Of a stretch of DNA of 64,000 bases, positions 51,442 to 59,181 are shown one piece after another; position 1 is the stretch's first letter, and each line of letters opens with the position of its first letter. The notes under the pieces were generated by a model. The model saw nothing but the letters and a program-made list of their open reading frames with translations, had not been told where the DNA came from and did no database searches. Made by a program: the position numbers and the translations under genes. This DNA is from Halobacteriales archaeon QS_4_62_28 (GTDB lineage Archaea > Halobacteriota > Halobacteria > Halobacteriales > Haloarculaceae). The DNA lies in contig PXRO01000027.1 of NCBI GenBank assembly GCA_003021685.1, positions 41,075 through 105,074 on the forward strand. The letters are read 5' to 3'.

Positions 51442-53228
51442 GACTCCTCACCTCCCTCGTCGGCGGCAGTGGTAATCGACGCCAACGCCTCGCGAGCACG
51501 CTCGATCTGCTCTTCGGAGAGCGGTTCAGTTCCGTACTCGACGGCCCGGAACACCGCTGTCAGTTCTGTCACCGGGTCGTCCGGGAGCCCCTGCTCGATG
51601 GCCCGGCGACGGATCTCCCCGGCGGTCCGGTGGTGCCAGCGCGACGGGACCACCGCACTGGCAAACTGCCGCCAGAGCGCCCGGAACCGTACCCGTCGCG
51701 AGCGTGCCCGGGCGACATCGTGATCAGACTGGTCGACGGCTCTGGCGTTTGCTTCGTTTCCGTCGTCGCTGAGTCGGCCCAGTAGCCTGCCCGGGGTGGC
51801 AACGAAGGTCGCGAGGAGACCGACGAGACGGCCTGGAAGCGCCGTTAGCCACCGGCGGGCATCGGCACGTGACCACGTCCGAACGTCGGCCAGCCACGCA
51901 CGGAGCGATCGGAAATACGCACCGACGGCATCGAGTCCCGATTCGAGACGGCCTGTCAGCCACAGCGCCGCGGAAACGATGTGCACACCGAAATCACGCG
52001 TCCCGCGCCCAGTCGCTACCAGTGACTCTCTGACGGGGTAGTCGTACCGGACGATGGCGACCAGAGCGGCCACTGTCACGATCAGTCCGACCGCCGCCAG
52101 CAATCCCTGGCCACCGCCAGCACTGTAGCTGATCGCGAGCACGTAGACGTTGAACACGAGGAGGACGGCGCGAACGAAACCACTGCGACCGGAGTGAGCG
52201 TAGCCAGCCACTGGAATGCCGGCAGTCACACCAGTGAATGCGAGCACGAGCACGACAATCGGGACGTACACGGGCCAGATGGGAACGACCGTTTGCTGCT
52301 CCGTCGTCGAGACGGTCATCGTCGCGGTCGGATCGGCCGGCAACTCGAAGCCGTACGCACCACTCTCGTTCGTCGTTCCGACCTGTGTGCCGCCCATCGT
52401 CACGGTTGCGTCCGGTGCCGGGCGATCACCGAGGCGCGCATCGAGAACAGCATCCTGTCCCGGGAGGGCCACGAGATCGTTCGACGCTATCGTCGCGTCG
52501 AGACGAAGCACAGTGATTTCTTTCACGCTCTCGAACTCGCCGCGCTGTACACGAACGGAGAGGGTCTCGTCACCCTCCTCGGGTGCAGTCAGGACGTACT
52601 GGCCGTTCGAGTCAGTCCGGCCGACCTCGTCGCCATCGATTGTGACTGTCGCGTCCGGGACAGGATTATCCACGATGGTCGCCCTGATCGTCGCCTCCTC
52701 ACCCGGGTACGGCTGTCGGTCGACAGTGATATCGATAGAGCCGCGAACGACGTACTCGCCGGTGCCGTTGGCACTGTCCTGTTGCGGTCGGCTGTCATCA
52801 CCGACGACTGCGAGTCCCGCCGTCTGGAACCATCCGACGGTCGCCTCGGACTGTGTCACTTCGCCGCCCGTTCCAGCGCCAGCCCGGCACTGGCCGCCGC
52901 TTGGAAGCCGGACCTGGACATTCAGGTGGCGTTCGTAGGGGACAGTGCCGGTGGCCCGGCCATTGCCGTCAGTGCGGTCGACGAACTCGCCGTTGAACCA
53001 CACCGGCGCGTCGGTCACCGGGCGCTCCTCGTACTGGATTTGCACAGTCACTGGCTGGCCGGGCACGGGTCTCTCTGAGAGAGACATCGTACACGCCGGC
53101 TCACCGTTGCTCCCGAGGTCGAGTTCCGCACTCGGCGCTGTCACTGGTGTCGCGAACGCCGCCACGAGTAGCCCGAGGGTACACGTCGCGATGAGTACCA
53201 GTTGCCCTGTTGTCCGGTCTGTGTCCAT
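51438..53228 (-). CDS. DUF4129-type membrane protein with repeated beta domains
   Basis: A 596-aa protein starting MDTDRTTGQLVLIATCTLGL (signal peptide or anchor). Residues 60-300 contain three or four Ig/CNA-B-like repeats with the pattern PVPDATVTIDGDEVGRTDSN and PAPDATVTMGGTQVGTTNES. Then come transmembrane helices (PVYVPIVVLVLAFTGVTAGI, GLLAAVGLIVTVAALVAIVR), and a C-terminal DUF4129-like part (GEIRRRAIEQGLPDDPVTEL, FRAVEYGTEPLSEEQIERAR). It is the first gene of the minus-strand operon. The ATG at 53226-53228 is preferred because it begins the signal peptide. Confidence 0.78.
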   Translation of the reverse strand: MDTDRTTGQLVLIATCTLGLLVAAFATPVTAPSAELDLGSNGEPACTMSLSERPVPGQPVTVQIQYEERPVTDAPVWFNGEFVDRTDGNGRATGTVPYERHLNVQVRLPSGGQCRAGAGTGGEVTQSEATVGWFQTAGLAVVGDDSRPQQDSANGTGEYVVRGSIDITVDRQPYPGEEATIRATIVDNPVPDATVTIDGDEVGRTDSNGQYVLTAPEEGDETLSVRVQRGEFESVKEITVLRLDATIASNDLVALPGQDAVLDARLGDRPAPDATVTMGGTQVGTTNESGAYGFELPADPTATMTVSTTEQQTVVPIWPVYVPIVVLVLAFTGVTAGIPVAGYAHSGRSGFVRAVLLVFNVYVLAISYSAGGGQGLLAAVGLIVTVAALVAIVRYDYPVRESLVATGRGTRDFGVHIVSAALWLTGRLESGLDAVGAYFRSLRAWLADVRTWSRADARRWLTALPGRLVGLLATFVATPGRLLGRLSDDGNEANARAVDQSDHDVARARSRRVRFRALWRQFASAVVPSRWHHRTAGEIRRRAIEQGLPDDPVTELTAVFRAVEYGTEPLSEEQIERAREALASITTAADEGGEES

Positions 53229-53418
53229 CTGTTGTCCGTCCACGTGTCTGGTGTCGTCCCTGCCCCCTGATTCGTCATTGACCAGCAGGGACGGCGTCGC
53301 TATGTGTGCTGATGGATTCGTCTGCAAAGAAATCCTCGGTCGACGCCACCGGACCAGTGCGAGCCACGCGAGTGGTCTAACCGACACATATTTTCTGAAC
53401 CGTCACCAATTCGGACGT

Positions 53419-53964
53419 ATGCGCGTTCGTGAGTGGGAGGACATCCTCGAAGACGTGGTCGAATCGAGTGTAGACCCAGGCGGCTGGCGGGCAGTTGGTG
53501 GGGACCGTGCGAGTGGCATCGGTGAGGACATCTACATCGGCCACCCGGGCGTCGGCGTCTTCCAGCTCAAAACCTACGCGAAAAACCCATACGAGGTGCA
53601 GGGCGTCGGCTCACGGGTCGCCCGCCGGATCGATGACGAACTCGATGCACTGTTTCCCAAAGAAGGCTCCGGTGGCTTCGGCGTCCGGCAACCAGTCGAT
53701 GACGAAGACGAGGCTGAAACAGTTGCGAAGACCCTCGAAACCGTCCTGGAGACCCACGCAGACGCACCGACGACCCCGAAGGCCCTGTTCGAGGACGTGA
53801 TGGATGCAGTCGACTCGCCGGCCTACGGTCCGATGGAGTTCGACCACTACGACAGACCCGACCGACTCGGCGAATTGACCGACACGTTCGAGGAGGCCGA
53901 AGACGTCCTGGAAACTGAGTTCGAGGACGTAATCGACGAGGCCGTCGACCGTGGCGTTCACTGA
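53419..53964 (+). CDS. Conserved haloarchaeal protein, function unknown
   Basis: A 181-aa acidic protein starting MRVREWEDILEDVVESSVDP. It contains YIGHPGVGVFQLKTYAKNPY, EVQGVGSRVARRIDDELDAL and a C-terminal acidic helix (LGELTDTFEEAEDVLETEFE). I recognise no motif and no domain. It has its own promoter region (190 bp upstream without genes) and is followed 24 bp later by an NTF2-like gene. Confidence 0.7.
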   Translation: MRVREWEDILEDVVESSVDPGGWRAVGGDRASGIGEDIYIGHPGVGVFQLKTYAKNPYEVQGVGSRVARRIDDELDALFPKEGSGGFGVRQPVDDEDEAETVAKTLETVLETHADAPTTPKALFEDVMDAVDSPAYGPMEFDHYDRPDRLGELTDTFEEAEDVLETEFEDVIDEAVDRGVH

Positions 53965-53988
53965 TGAGCGACCCGATGAACCACGTGC

Positions 53989-54414
53989 ATGACCGAGTCT
54001 AACGTACCAGCGGACACGGCCAGGTCGACCATCCGCGCATACTACGATGCACTCCGGAACGAGGAGCCACTGGGACCGTTTTTCGCCGACGGCGAGATCG
54101 TCAAGTTCGGCATCTCGGAGACACTCGTCGGCACTGAGGCCGTCCGTGAGGGCTTGCGCGAGCAGACACGAACCACGACGGACTGGGCCGTCGAGAGCAG
54201 CGCACTTCAGGTGACGGAGCGCGACGATCACGCCCGGTTCGCCGACCGCGTTACGCTCTCGTGGACCGATACCGAACGCCAGGTCCGTTACGAATTCGAC
54301 ACGCGATGGAGCGGGACGCTCGAACGGCGCAGTGACGATGGAACACTGACGACAGACGAGCACGCCACCTGGCGCTTCGTTGGCATGCACGTCTCGACAG
54401 CGGGAGACGTGTAA
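53989..54414 (+). CDS. NTF2/SnoaL-like domain protein
   Basis: A 141-aa protein, MTESNVPADTARSTIRAYYD. The fold pattern ALRNEEPLGPFFADGEIVKF, VGTEAVREGLREQTRTTTDW, then four strands (VRYEFDTRWSGTLE, EHATWRFVGMHVS) is that of SnoaL/DUF3225-like NTF2 proteins. These serve as enzymes or as ligand-binding partners. It overlaps the next small membrane protein by one base. Confidence 0.75.
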   Translation: MTESNVPADTARSTIRAYYDALRNEEPLGPFFADGEIVKFGISETLVGTEAVREGLREQTRTTTDWAVESSALQVTERDDHARFADRVTLSWTDTERQVRYEFDTRWSGTLERRSDDGTLTTDEHATWRFVGMHVSTAGDV

Positions 54415-54662
54415 TGGTCGGACCCTCGATCAGCGACGACGACCGTGAAGCGTTCCTCGTGAAGTTTCGAATCGGGTTCGCACTGCTCGTCGGCGCGTCG
54501 ATGGCGCTCGTCTCACTGCAGGGCACGCCGTCACTCGCAGTCGTGGCCGGCGCGGCCGTCGCTGGAACGGCGGTCGGTGCCGTACTGGCCTGGTGGGTGT
54601 TCCCCGACAGTATCGCACTCGGGTACGCGAGTGACGGCGGAAATCGGCGGCGAAAGAAGTGA
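54414..54662 (+). CDS. Small two-helix membrane protein
   Basis: An 82-aa protein, MVGPSISDDDREAFLVKFRI, with two transmembrane helices (GFALLVGASMALVSLQG; LAVVAGAAVAGTAVGAVLAWWVF) and a basic tail NRRRKK that should lie in the cytoplasm. No known family. It is co-translated with the NTF2-like gene (TAATG-type overlap). Confidence 0.7.
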   Translation: MVGPSISDDDREAFLVKFRIGFALLVGASMALVSLQGTPSLAVVAGAAVAGTAVGAVLAWWVFPDSIALGYASDGGNRRRKK

Positions 54663-54699
54663 CAATTCGGGTAGCTTCGACGGGTGGTGAACGACCGAG

Positions 54700-55335
54700 C
54701 TACGCTTCGTGCTGGATACCATCCAGCATCGTGAACACGCGCTCTTCCTCACCGTCGAGTTCCTGTGGATAGATTCCCAGTGCCACGACGAAATCACTCT
54801 CGTGTTTGACAGTCGTGACGTGAATGTAGACGTCGACTGACGTGCCATTCAGATCCGCCGTTCCCTCGTACTTTTCCACACCGGTCTCGGTCCCCAGAAC
54901 AGTGTGCGTCCGGTTGTCGACCTGCTGGCCGACGCTGAGTCCGTCGTACTCGGACTCGAATCTGGAAAGCAACTCACGGTTGGACAGGTCGTCGATGGGG
55001 TTGAACGTCTGTCCCGCGACATCGACTTCGGGAGTCGAAATTGTCGCGAAGACGGCCGCACGCTGGGACCCGACCGGCCCCAGGTCGACCTCGCGGTCGT
55101 ACTGGTAGAGGTGGTTCGTCACGTTCACCGTTCGGGTCTGGTCTGCAACGGTGAAGTCACGTGAGATCGTCTGGGACCGTTCGGACGCTTCCTCGTATCC
55201 AGTGTCCGAGAGTGTCTCGTCACTGACAGGGGCTTCCGTGGCCTCGAAATCGAGTGATTCTTCCCCGGTAAGAAACCCACAGCCAGCCGTCGTCGCGACG
55301 ACTGCAACCATCAGGAGTGCAATTGAGGCTCGCAT
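54700..55335 (-). CDS. DUF6517-type haloarchaeal lipoprotein
   Basis: A 211-aa protein starting MRASIALLMVAVVATTAGCG, a Sec-type signal with lipobox TAGC. The mature part has VNVTNHLYQYDREVDLGPVG, ATISTPEVDVAGQTFNPIDD and KYEGTADLNGTSVDVYIHVT, matching what I recall of the DUF6517 family. Function unknown. It is encoded 50 bp after a zincin-like gene on the same strand. Confidence 0.7.
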   Translation of the reverse strand: MRASIALLMVAVVATTAGCGFLTGEESLDFEATEAPVSDETLSDTGYEEASERSQTISRDFTVADQTRTVNVTNHLYQYDREVDLGPVGSQRAAVFATISTPEVDVAGQTFNPIDDLSNRELLSRFESEYDGLSVGQQVDNRTHTVLGTETGVEKYEGTADLNGTSVDVYIHVTTVKHESDFVVALGIYPQELDGEEERVFTMLDGIQHEA

Positions 55336-55385
55336 TCGTATAACCCCTGTGCGCTTGGCATGTATATGCTTGGTGGCTCGGGCAA

Positions 55386-56336
55386 TCAGGGATCGACCCG
55401 GCGAAGCCATGCCGATGGGTCGTCGAGTTCGGCGTCGGTGGGCACGAACTCCGGGCCGTCCCAGACCTTCCCGGCCCCGGCGACGCCCCGTTCGTCAGCG
55501 ACGGCATCGAAGAACTCCTTGCCGCGTTCGTACTGGCGACGCTTCATCCCGAGGCCGAGCAGTCGACGGACCAGTTTCGCAATCGGACCCTGGCCACCGC
55601 GACGCTCGTCGATTTTGGCACGGAGATCGTCATACTCGTCGTCGAACGCACGATCCATCACGAGTTCGGCGTACCCTTCGACCGCCGTCATCGTGGTGTC
55701 GAGTTCGCCAAGCGAGTCCCGGTCGAGCGACCCCTCGGTCAGTGCGTCGATAGCCTCCGACATCCGGGATTCGAGGTGCCCGGACAGCCACGGGGCCGCG
55801 CCGAACTCCGCTGCGTGAGCGACCTCGTGGAAGGCGATCCAGCGTCGGAACCGGTCGGGGTCGACTGCCAGCGAATCGGCGACTCGCTCGATGTTCGGGT
55901 GGACGAAATACAGCGCGTGGTCGTCCCCGTCTGCAAGCAGTAGCGGGTCGTACTGACCCAGGACGTTCCGACCAAGAAACGAAAGCGCAAACGCCATCGA
56001 TCCGGTGTTGGCGATTCTGGCAACATCGGGCATGATCTCGGCCTGGTGTTCCAGAGGGCGCATCACGCGCTCGAACGTTTCGATGTTCGCGTCGATCCAG
56101 TGGTGGCGGTTCTGAATCTCGACGGTCTCGGGGAGATCAAAGCCCAGGTCTGCGGCCGACCGAACCCGGTCGCGGGCGTCACGAACGTCGGTCGCATAGG
56201 CCTGCTCCTGTCGGTCTGTCAACGCCAGCGAACCGGGATCTGTCGAACTCTTTGCCGCGTCGGCGACAGCACTCCAGTCGATTGGTCCATCGCCGGACGC
56301 GCCAGCGACGGCCTGGACACTGCGATACAGTCCCAT
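55386..56336 (-). CDS. DUF2342-type zinc metalloprotease-like protein
   Basis: A 316-aa protein starting MGLYRSVQAVAGASGDGPID. The zinc motif HEVAH is in WIAFHEVAHAAEFGAAPW, and VEGYAELVMDRAFDDEYDDL supplies the downstream Glu. The rest (GQYDPLLLADGDDHALYFVH) fits the DUF2342/F420-associated metalloprotease family. Proteolysis has not been shown for it. The longer TTG start two codons upstream is less likely. Confidence 0.82.
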   Translation of the reverse strand: MGLYRSVQAVAGASGDGPIDWSAVADAAKSSTDPGSLALTDRQEQAYATDVRDARDRVRSAADLGFDLPETVEIQNRHHWIDANIETFERVMRPLEHQAEIMPDVARIANTGSMAFALSFLGRNVLGQYDPLLLADGDDHALYFVHPNIERVADSLAVDPDRFRRWIAFHEVAHAAEFGAAPWLSGHLESRMSEAIDALTEGSLDRDSLGELDTTMTAVEGYAELVMDRAFDDEYDDLRAKIDERRGGQGPIAKLVRRLLGLGMKRRQYERGKEFFDAVADERGVAGAGKVWDGPEFVPTDAELDDPSAWLRRVDP

Positions 56337-56400
56337 ACCCAATCAAGATGGTGCGTGATCATAGGCCTTCTCCCTATCCAACCGACGGAGGCCGACGGAT

Positions 56401-56925
56401 TCAGTTTTCTTCTATCGAGCTATCGTCGGTCTGCGAACCCGACAGCAGCCACCGGAGAACGATCAGCACGAGAGTGATACCAGCGAGTGCCAACGGTCGG
56501 GCCCGGAGTTCGCGACCGGTGGCGACGGCGGCCCCACCGGTCCTGACGTGCGCGGGCGGTCCACCGAGTGGGCGACTCAGGAGACCCGGTTCGACGCCCG
56601 CCCCGAGTGACGCCACGTGGGTCCCTCGAACCCGAACGTCCGCGACCAGATCTGCCGTTTCCAGAATCTCCTGCAACGGTTCGTTCCCGGCGTCAGGAAC
56701 GGACCGCAGGAGTGCGAGCGCCGCCGGTATCGACGGGGCTGTGATCACCAGTCGGTCACCGGCACCGCTGACCTGATAGTCGTATCCGTCCAGACTGATC
56801 GACAGGTCGGCTTCGACCGAGAGCGGGCCGGGAACTGTTTCAGACCGTCGATCGGAACTGTTTCCCGGTGCTTCGCTAGCCGGTCCGGTGACGTGCCAGT
56901 ACTGACGGACAATCGACCGTATCAC
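56401..56925 (-). CDS. C-terminally anchored haloarchaeal protein
   Basis: A 174-aa protein with a GTG start (MIRSIVRQYWHVTGPASEAP) that overlaps the preceding stop by 4 bp (GTGA). The soluble part SISLDGYDYQVSGAGDRLVI, SIPAALALLRSVPDAGNEPL and ETADLVADVRVRGTHVASLG is followed by a single C-terminal helix (LALAGITLVLIVLRWLL). Family not identified. It is coupled to a small partner gene. Confidence 0.65.
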   Translation of the reverse strand: MIRSIVRQYWHVTGPASEAPGNSSDRRSETVPGPLSVEADLSISLDGYDYQVSGAGDRLVITAPSIPAALALLRSVPDAGNEPLQEILETADLVADVRVRGTHVASLGAGVEPGLLSRPLGGPPAHVRTGGAAVATGRELRARPLALAGITLVLIVLRWLLSGSQTDDSSIEEN

Positions 56926-57143
56926 TCTTGCTCACGGGTCGTGATTCGCATCGTCCCGTCGACGCGCCAGCGAGCGTGTTCGGCGTCGTCGCCGGTCCCA
57001 CTGGGGACGTCGACTTCCAGGTCCTCGAACTCGTAGGTTATCTCCGCGCCCCGGCCGGTCAGGCGGTCGTAGAGGCTGATCGCCAGGTCTGGCCAGGTCG
57101 TCGTTTCCTCGATTCGTTCTTCGGGAGGATCTGCTTGGCTCAC
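56922..57143 (-). CDS. Small acidic protein coupled to the C-terminally anchored protein
   Basis: A 73-aa protein, MSQADPPEERIEETTTWPDL, with AISLYDRLTGRGAEITYEFE and VDGTMRITTREQE. No membrane segment and no known domain. Its stop overlaps the next gene, so the two probably work together. A TATA-like CTTAAGTGG lies about 25 bp upstream on the minus strand. Confidence 0.65.
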   Translation of the reverse strand: MSQADPPEERIEETTTWPDLAISLYDRLTGRGAEITYEFEDLEVDVPSGTGDDAEHARWRVDGTMRITTREQE

Positions 57144-57199
57144 AAACTTTTGTTAGTGAGACGACCACTTAAGCGAGTACCCAAACGGTGTCAGGACAG

Positions 57200-57348
57200 T
57201 TACTGTCGGACGTACCTATCCGATACTGCCTGTCACGAGAGTCGCGACCCCGGGGTCCCAATAGCTGTCACAGACGGACAGCCGGCGGTATGAGGATTCT
57301 CGCCGCTCCGGGGCGGCGAAATGGATCGGACTTCCGTCCACCGATATA
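57200..57348. repeat. Palindromic intergenic repeat, copy D (interrupted)
   Basis: The left part (TTACTGTCGGACGTACCTAT) and the right part (TTCTCGCCGCTCCGGGGCGG, then GGACTTCCGTCCACCGATAT) match copies A and B. They are separated by about 66 bp of inserted sequence that starts TACTGCC and ends GGCGGTA, so it may itself be an inverted-repeat element. The right terminal motif is decayed (CACCGATAT). Confidence 0.7.
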
Positions 57349-57588
57349 TCACTCGATGTCGGCCGATCCGCCACCACGCTGCAACCAGAAGACGACTGCG
57401 AGAACGAGCGCGAGTCCCAGTGTGAGGGCACCAAGCGGGAGACCACCGTCACTATCGGACTCACTGGTTCCCCCCTCGCCGTCAGCCACCTCGCTCGCCT
57501 CGTCTTCGGCCGAACTGCTGAGGAACGGCGCGTTCGCACTCATCGTTGCATCGTCGACGTGGAGTTCCAGTAACGTGAATTTCGACAT
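57349..57588 (-). CDS. Small C-terminally anchored membrane protein
   Basis: A 79-aa protein, MSKFTLLELHVDDATMSANA, with an acidic Ser/Glu-rich centre (SSAEDEASEVADGEGGTSES) and one C-terminal helix (LPLGALTLGLALVLAVVFWL). No known family. On the minus strand the half-repeat E end (CCGACAGTATAAG) sits about 26 bp upstream of its start, where a TATA box is expected. Confidence 0.6.
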   Translation of the reverse strand: MSKFTLLELHVDDATMSANAPFLSSSAEDEASEVADGEGGTSESDSDGGLPLGALTLGLALVLAVVFWLQRGGGSADIE

Positions 57589-57614
57589 ACATGTTCTTCG
57601 ACCGGCCGCCACTT

Positions 57615-57628
57615 ATACTGTCGGACCG
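57615..57628. repeat. Half copy (E) of the palindromic repeat
   Basis: ATACTGTCGGACCG matches the left terminal arm of copies A-C with one change. The opposite arm is not present nearby, so this is a truncated or degenerate copy. Read on the minus strand it ends CAGTATAAG. Confidence 0.6.
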
Positions 57629-57705
57629 CTGGTGTCGGCCGTCCGTCACTCCGTGTTTGCCGAGCACCGGCAAGTTTCATCACGCAGGCCGGCAAAGGCG
57701 AGGCT

Positions 57706-58770
57706 ATGGACGACCAGCGACGCACGTTCTTGGAAGCGCTGCTGACGACCGCGAGTCCGTCCGGGTACGAAGTGCCGGGCCAGCGCGTCTGGATCGAGTA
57801 CGTGAGCGAGTTCGCAGACGAGGTCCGCACCGACGACTACGGGAACGCAGTCGCAGTGTTCGAAGGAGACAGCGACACCGAAATCGCGCTGGCGGGTCAC
57901 GGCGACGAAATCGGCTTTATCGTCCGGGACATGACCGAGGACGGCTTCCTCCGGATCGGACGCATCGGCGGATCGGACAGCACCGTCTCGCGGGGCCAGC
58001 ACGTACTGGTCCACACGGCAGACGGGACAGTCGACGGTGTCATCGGCCAGACGGCTATCCACCTGCGAGACACCAGCGACGAGGGAGTTCCGGAGGTCAG
58101 CGAGCAACACGTCGACATCGGTGCGTCCGACGGCGACGAGGCCGAAGAACTGGTCGACCGCGGCGATCCGATCACATTCGACCAGACCATCAGCGACCTC
58201 GAAAACGACTACCTGTCGGCTCGCGGGATGGACAACCGGATCGGTATCTGGGCCGCCGCCGAGGGTCTCCGCCGGGCAGCCGAGCGCGGAACCGACGCGA
58301 CGGTGTATGCCGTCTCGACGGTCCAGGAGGAGGTCGGCGTCCAGGGCGCGAAAATGGTCGGGTTCGACCTCGACCCCGACGCCGCAATCGCTATCGACGT
58401 GACCCACGCGACGGACCAACCCGACTCGCCCGGCAAGGAATCCAGCGGGATCGCACTGGGCGAGGGGCCGGTCATCGCGCGCGGGAGCGCGAACCACCCC
58501 GTCCTCGTCGACGCACTGCGAGAGACGGCCGACGAGGAGGACATCGACGTACAACTACAGGCGACCGGAATCCGGACCGGGACCGACGCCGACGCCTTCT
58601 ACACCGCTCGTGGTGGCACTCCATCTCTGAACGTCGGCCTACCGAATCGCTACATGCACACGCCCGTCGAAGTGATCGACGGGGAGGACCTGGACACGCT
58701 TGCAGATCTGGTTGCCTGCTTTGCGGCCCAGGCCGACGAGTTCGCACCGTTCAGTGTCGACATCCGCTGA
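57706..58770 (+). CDS. M42 family aminopeptidase (TET-type)
   Basis: A 354-aa protein, MDDQRRTFLEALLTTASPSG. The co-catalytic metal site of M42 peptidases is complete: H65 and D67 (AGHGDEIG), D176 (SARGMDNRIG), E208/E209 (TVQEEVGVQG), D231 (AIAIDVTHATD) and a late His in RYMHTPVEV. M42 enzymes form dodecameric tetrahedral particles that degrade peptides released by the proteasome. The start is the first ATG, about 78 bp after the half repeat. Confidence 0.92.
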   Translation: MDDQRRTFLEALLTTASPSGYEVPGQRVWIEYVSEFADEVRTDDYGNAVAVFEGDSDTEIALAGHGDEIGFIVRDMTEDGFLRIGRIGGSDSTVSRGQHVLVHTADGTVDGVIGQTAIHLRDTSDEGVPEVSEQHVDIGASDGDEAEELVDRGDPITFDQTISDLENDYLSARGMDNRIGIWAAAEGLRRAAERGTDATVYAVSTVQEEVGVQGAKMVGFDLDPDAAIAIDVTHATDQPDSPGKESSGIALGEGPVIARGSANHPVLVDALRETADEEDIDVQLQATGIRTGTDADAFYTARGGTPSLNVGLPNRYMHTPVEVIDGEDLDTLADLVACFAAQADEFAPFSVDIR

Positions 58771-58819
58771 CCGGTACGCAAGCGGTACGTTGAAGTAGCC
58801 GTCGCAATCCCGTTGGGGT

Positions 58820-59002
58820 ATGAGTGGACGACCGCTCGACGTGCTCGAAGCGTCACTGGGCGAAACCGTTACCGTACAGCTCAAAGGCGGAGAACTGTAC
58901 GAAGGAGAGCTTTCGGGGTACGATCAGCACATGAATCTCGTGATCGAGGACGAAGACACAACGATTATACGCGGCGATAACGTCGTTTCGATTAATCCAT
59001 GA
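58820..59002 (+). CDS. lsm: Sm-like (LSm) RNA-binding protein
   Basis: A 60-aa protein, [20 protein letters not shown], with the Sm1 motif ([23 protein letters not shown]) and the Sm2 motif ([10 protein letters not shown]). Archaeal LSm proteins form heptameric rings that bind U-rich RNA; in Haloferax the lsm-rpl37e gene pair is known. Its stop overlaps the rpl37e start by 4 bp. It is shorter than average but complete. Confidence 0.94.
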   Translation: MSGRPLDVLEASLGETVTVQLKGGELYEGELSGYDQHMNLVIEDEDTTIIRGDNVVSINP

Positions 59003-59172
59003 CTGGTGCAGGAACTCCAAGCCAGGGGAAGAAGAACACGACAACCCACACGAAGTGCCGTCGTTGTGGCGAAAAATCCTATCATATCAAAAAAGACGTC
59101 TGCTCGTCGTGTGGCTTTGGCAAGTCGGCGAAACGGCGAGACTACGAGTGGCAGAGCAAAGCCGGCGAATAA
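58999..59172 (+). CDS. rpl37e: Ribosomal protein L37e (eL37)
   Basis: A 57-aa frame read directly from the sequence: [20 protein letters not shown], then [20 protein letters not shown] and [17 protein letters not shown]. The zinc-binding CxxC (CRRC) and CxxC (CSSC) pairs are intact. It belongs to the large ribosomal subunit. It overlaps lsm by 4 bp (ATGA) and precedes purF by 9 bp. Confidence 0.95.
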   Translation: MTGAGTPSQGKKNTTTHTKCRRCGEKSYHIKKDVCSSCGFGKSAKRRDYEWQSKAGE

Positions 59173-59181
59173 TTCCCGAAC

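Noticed and set aside
57591..58793. A 400-codon plus-strand ORF overlapping the M42 peptidase
   Set aside because: Very Arg-rich translation in another frame; the M42 frame has all metal ligands.
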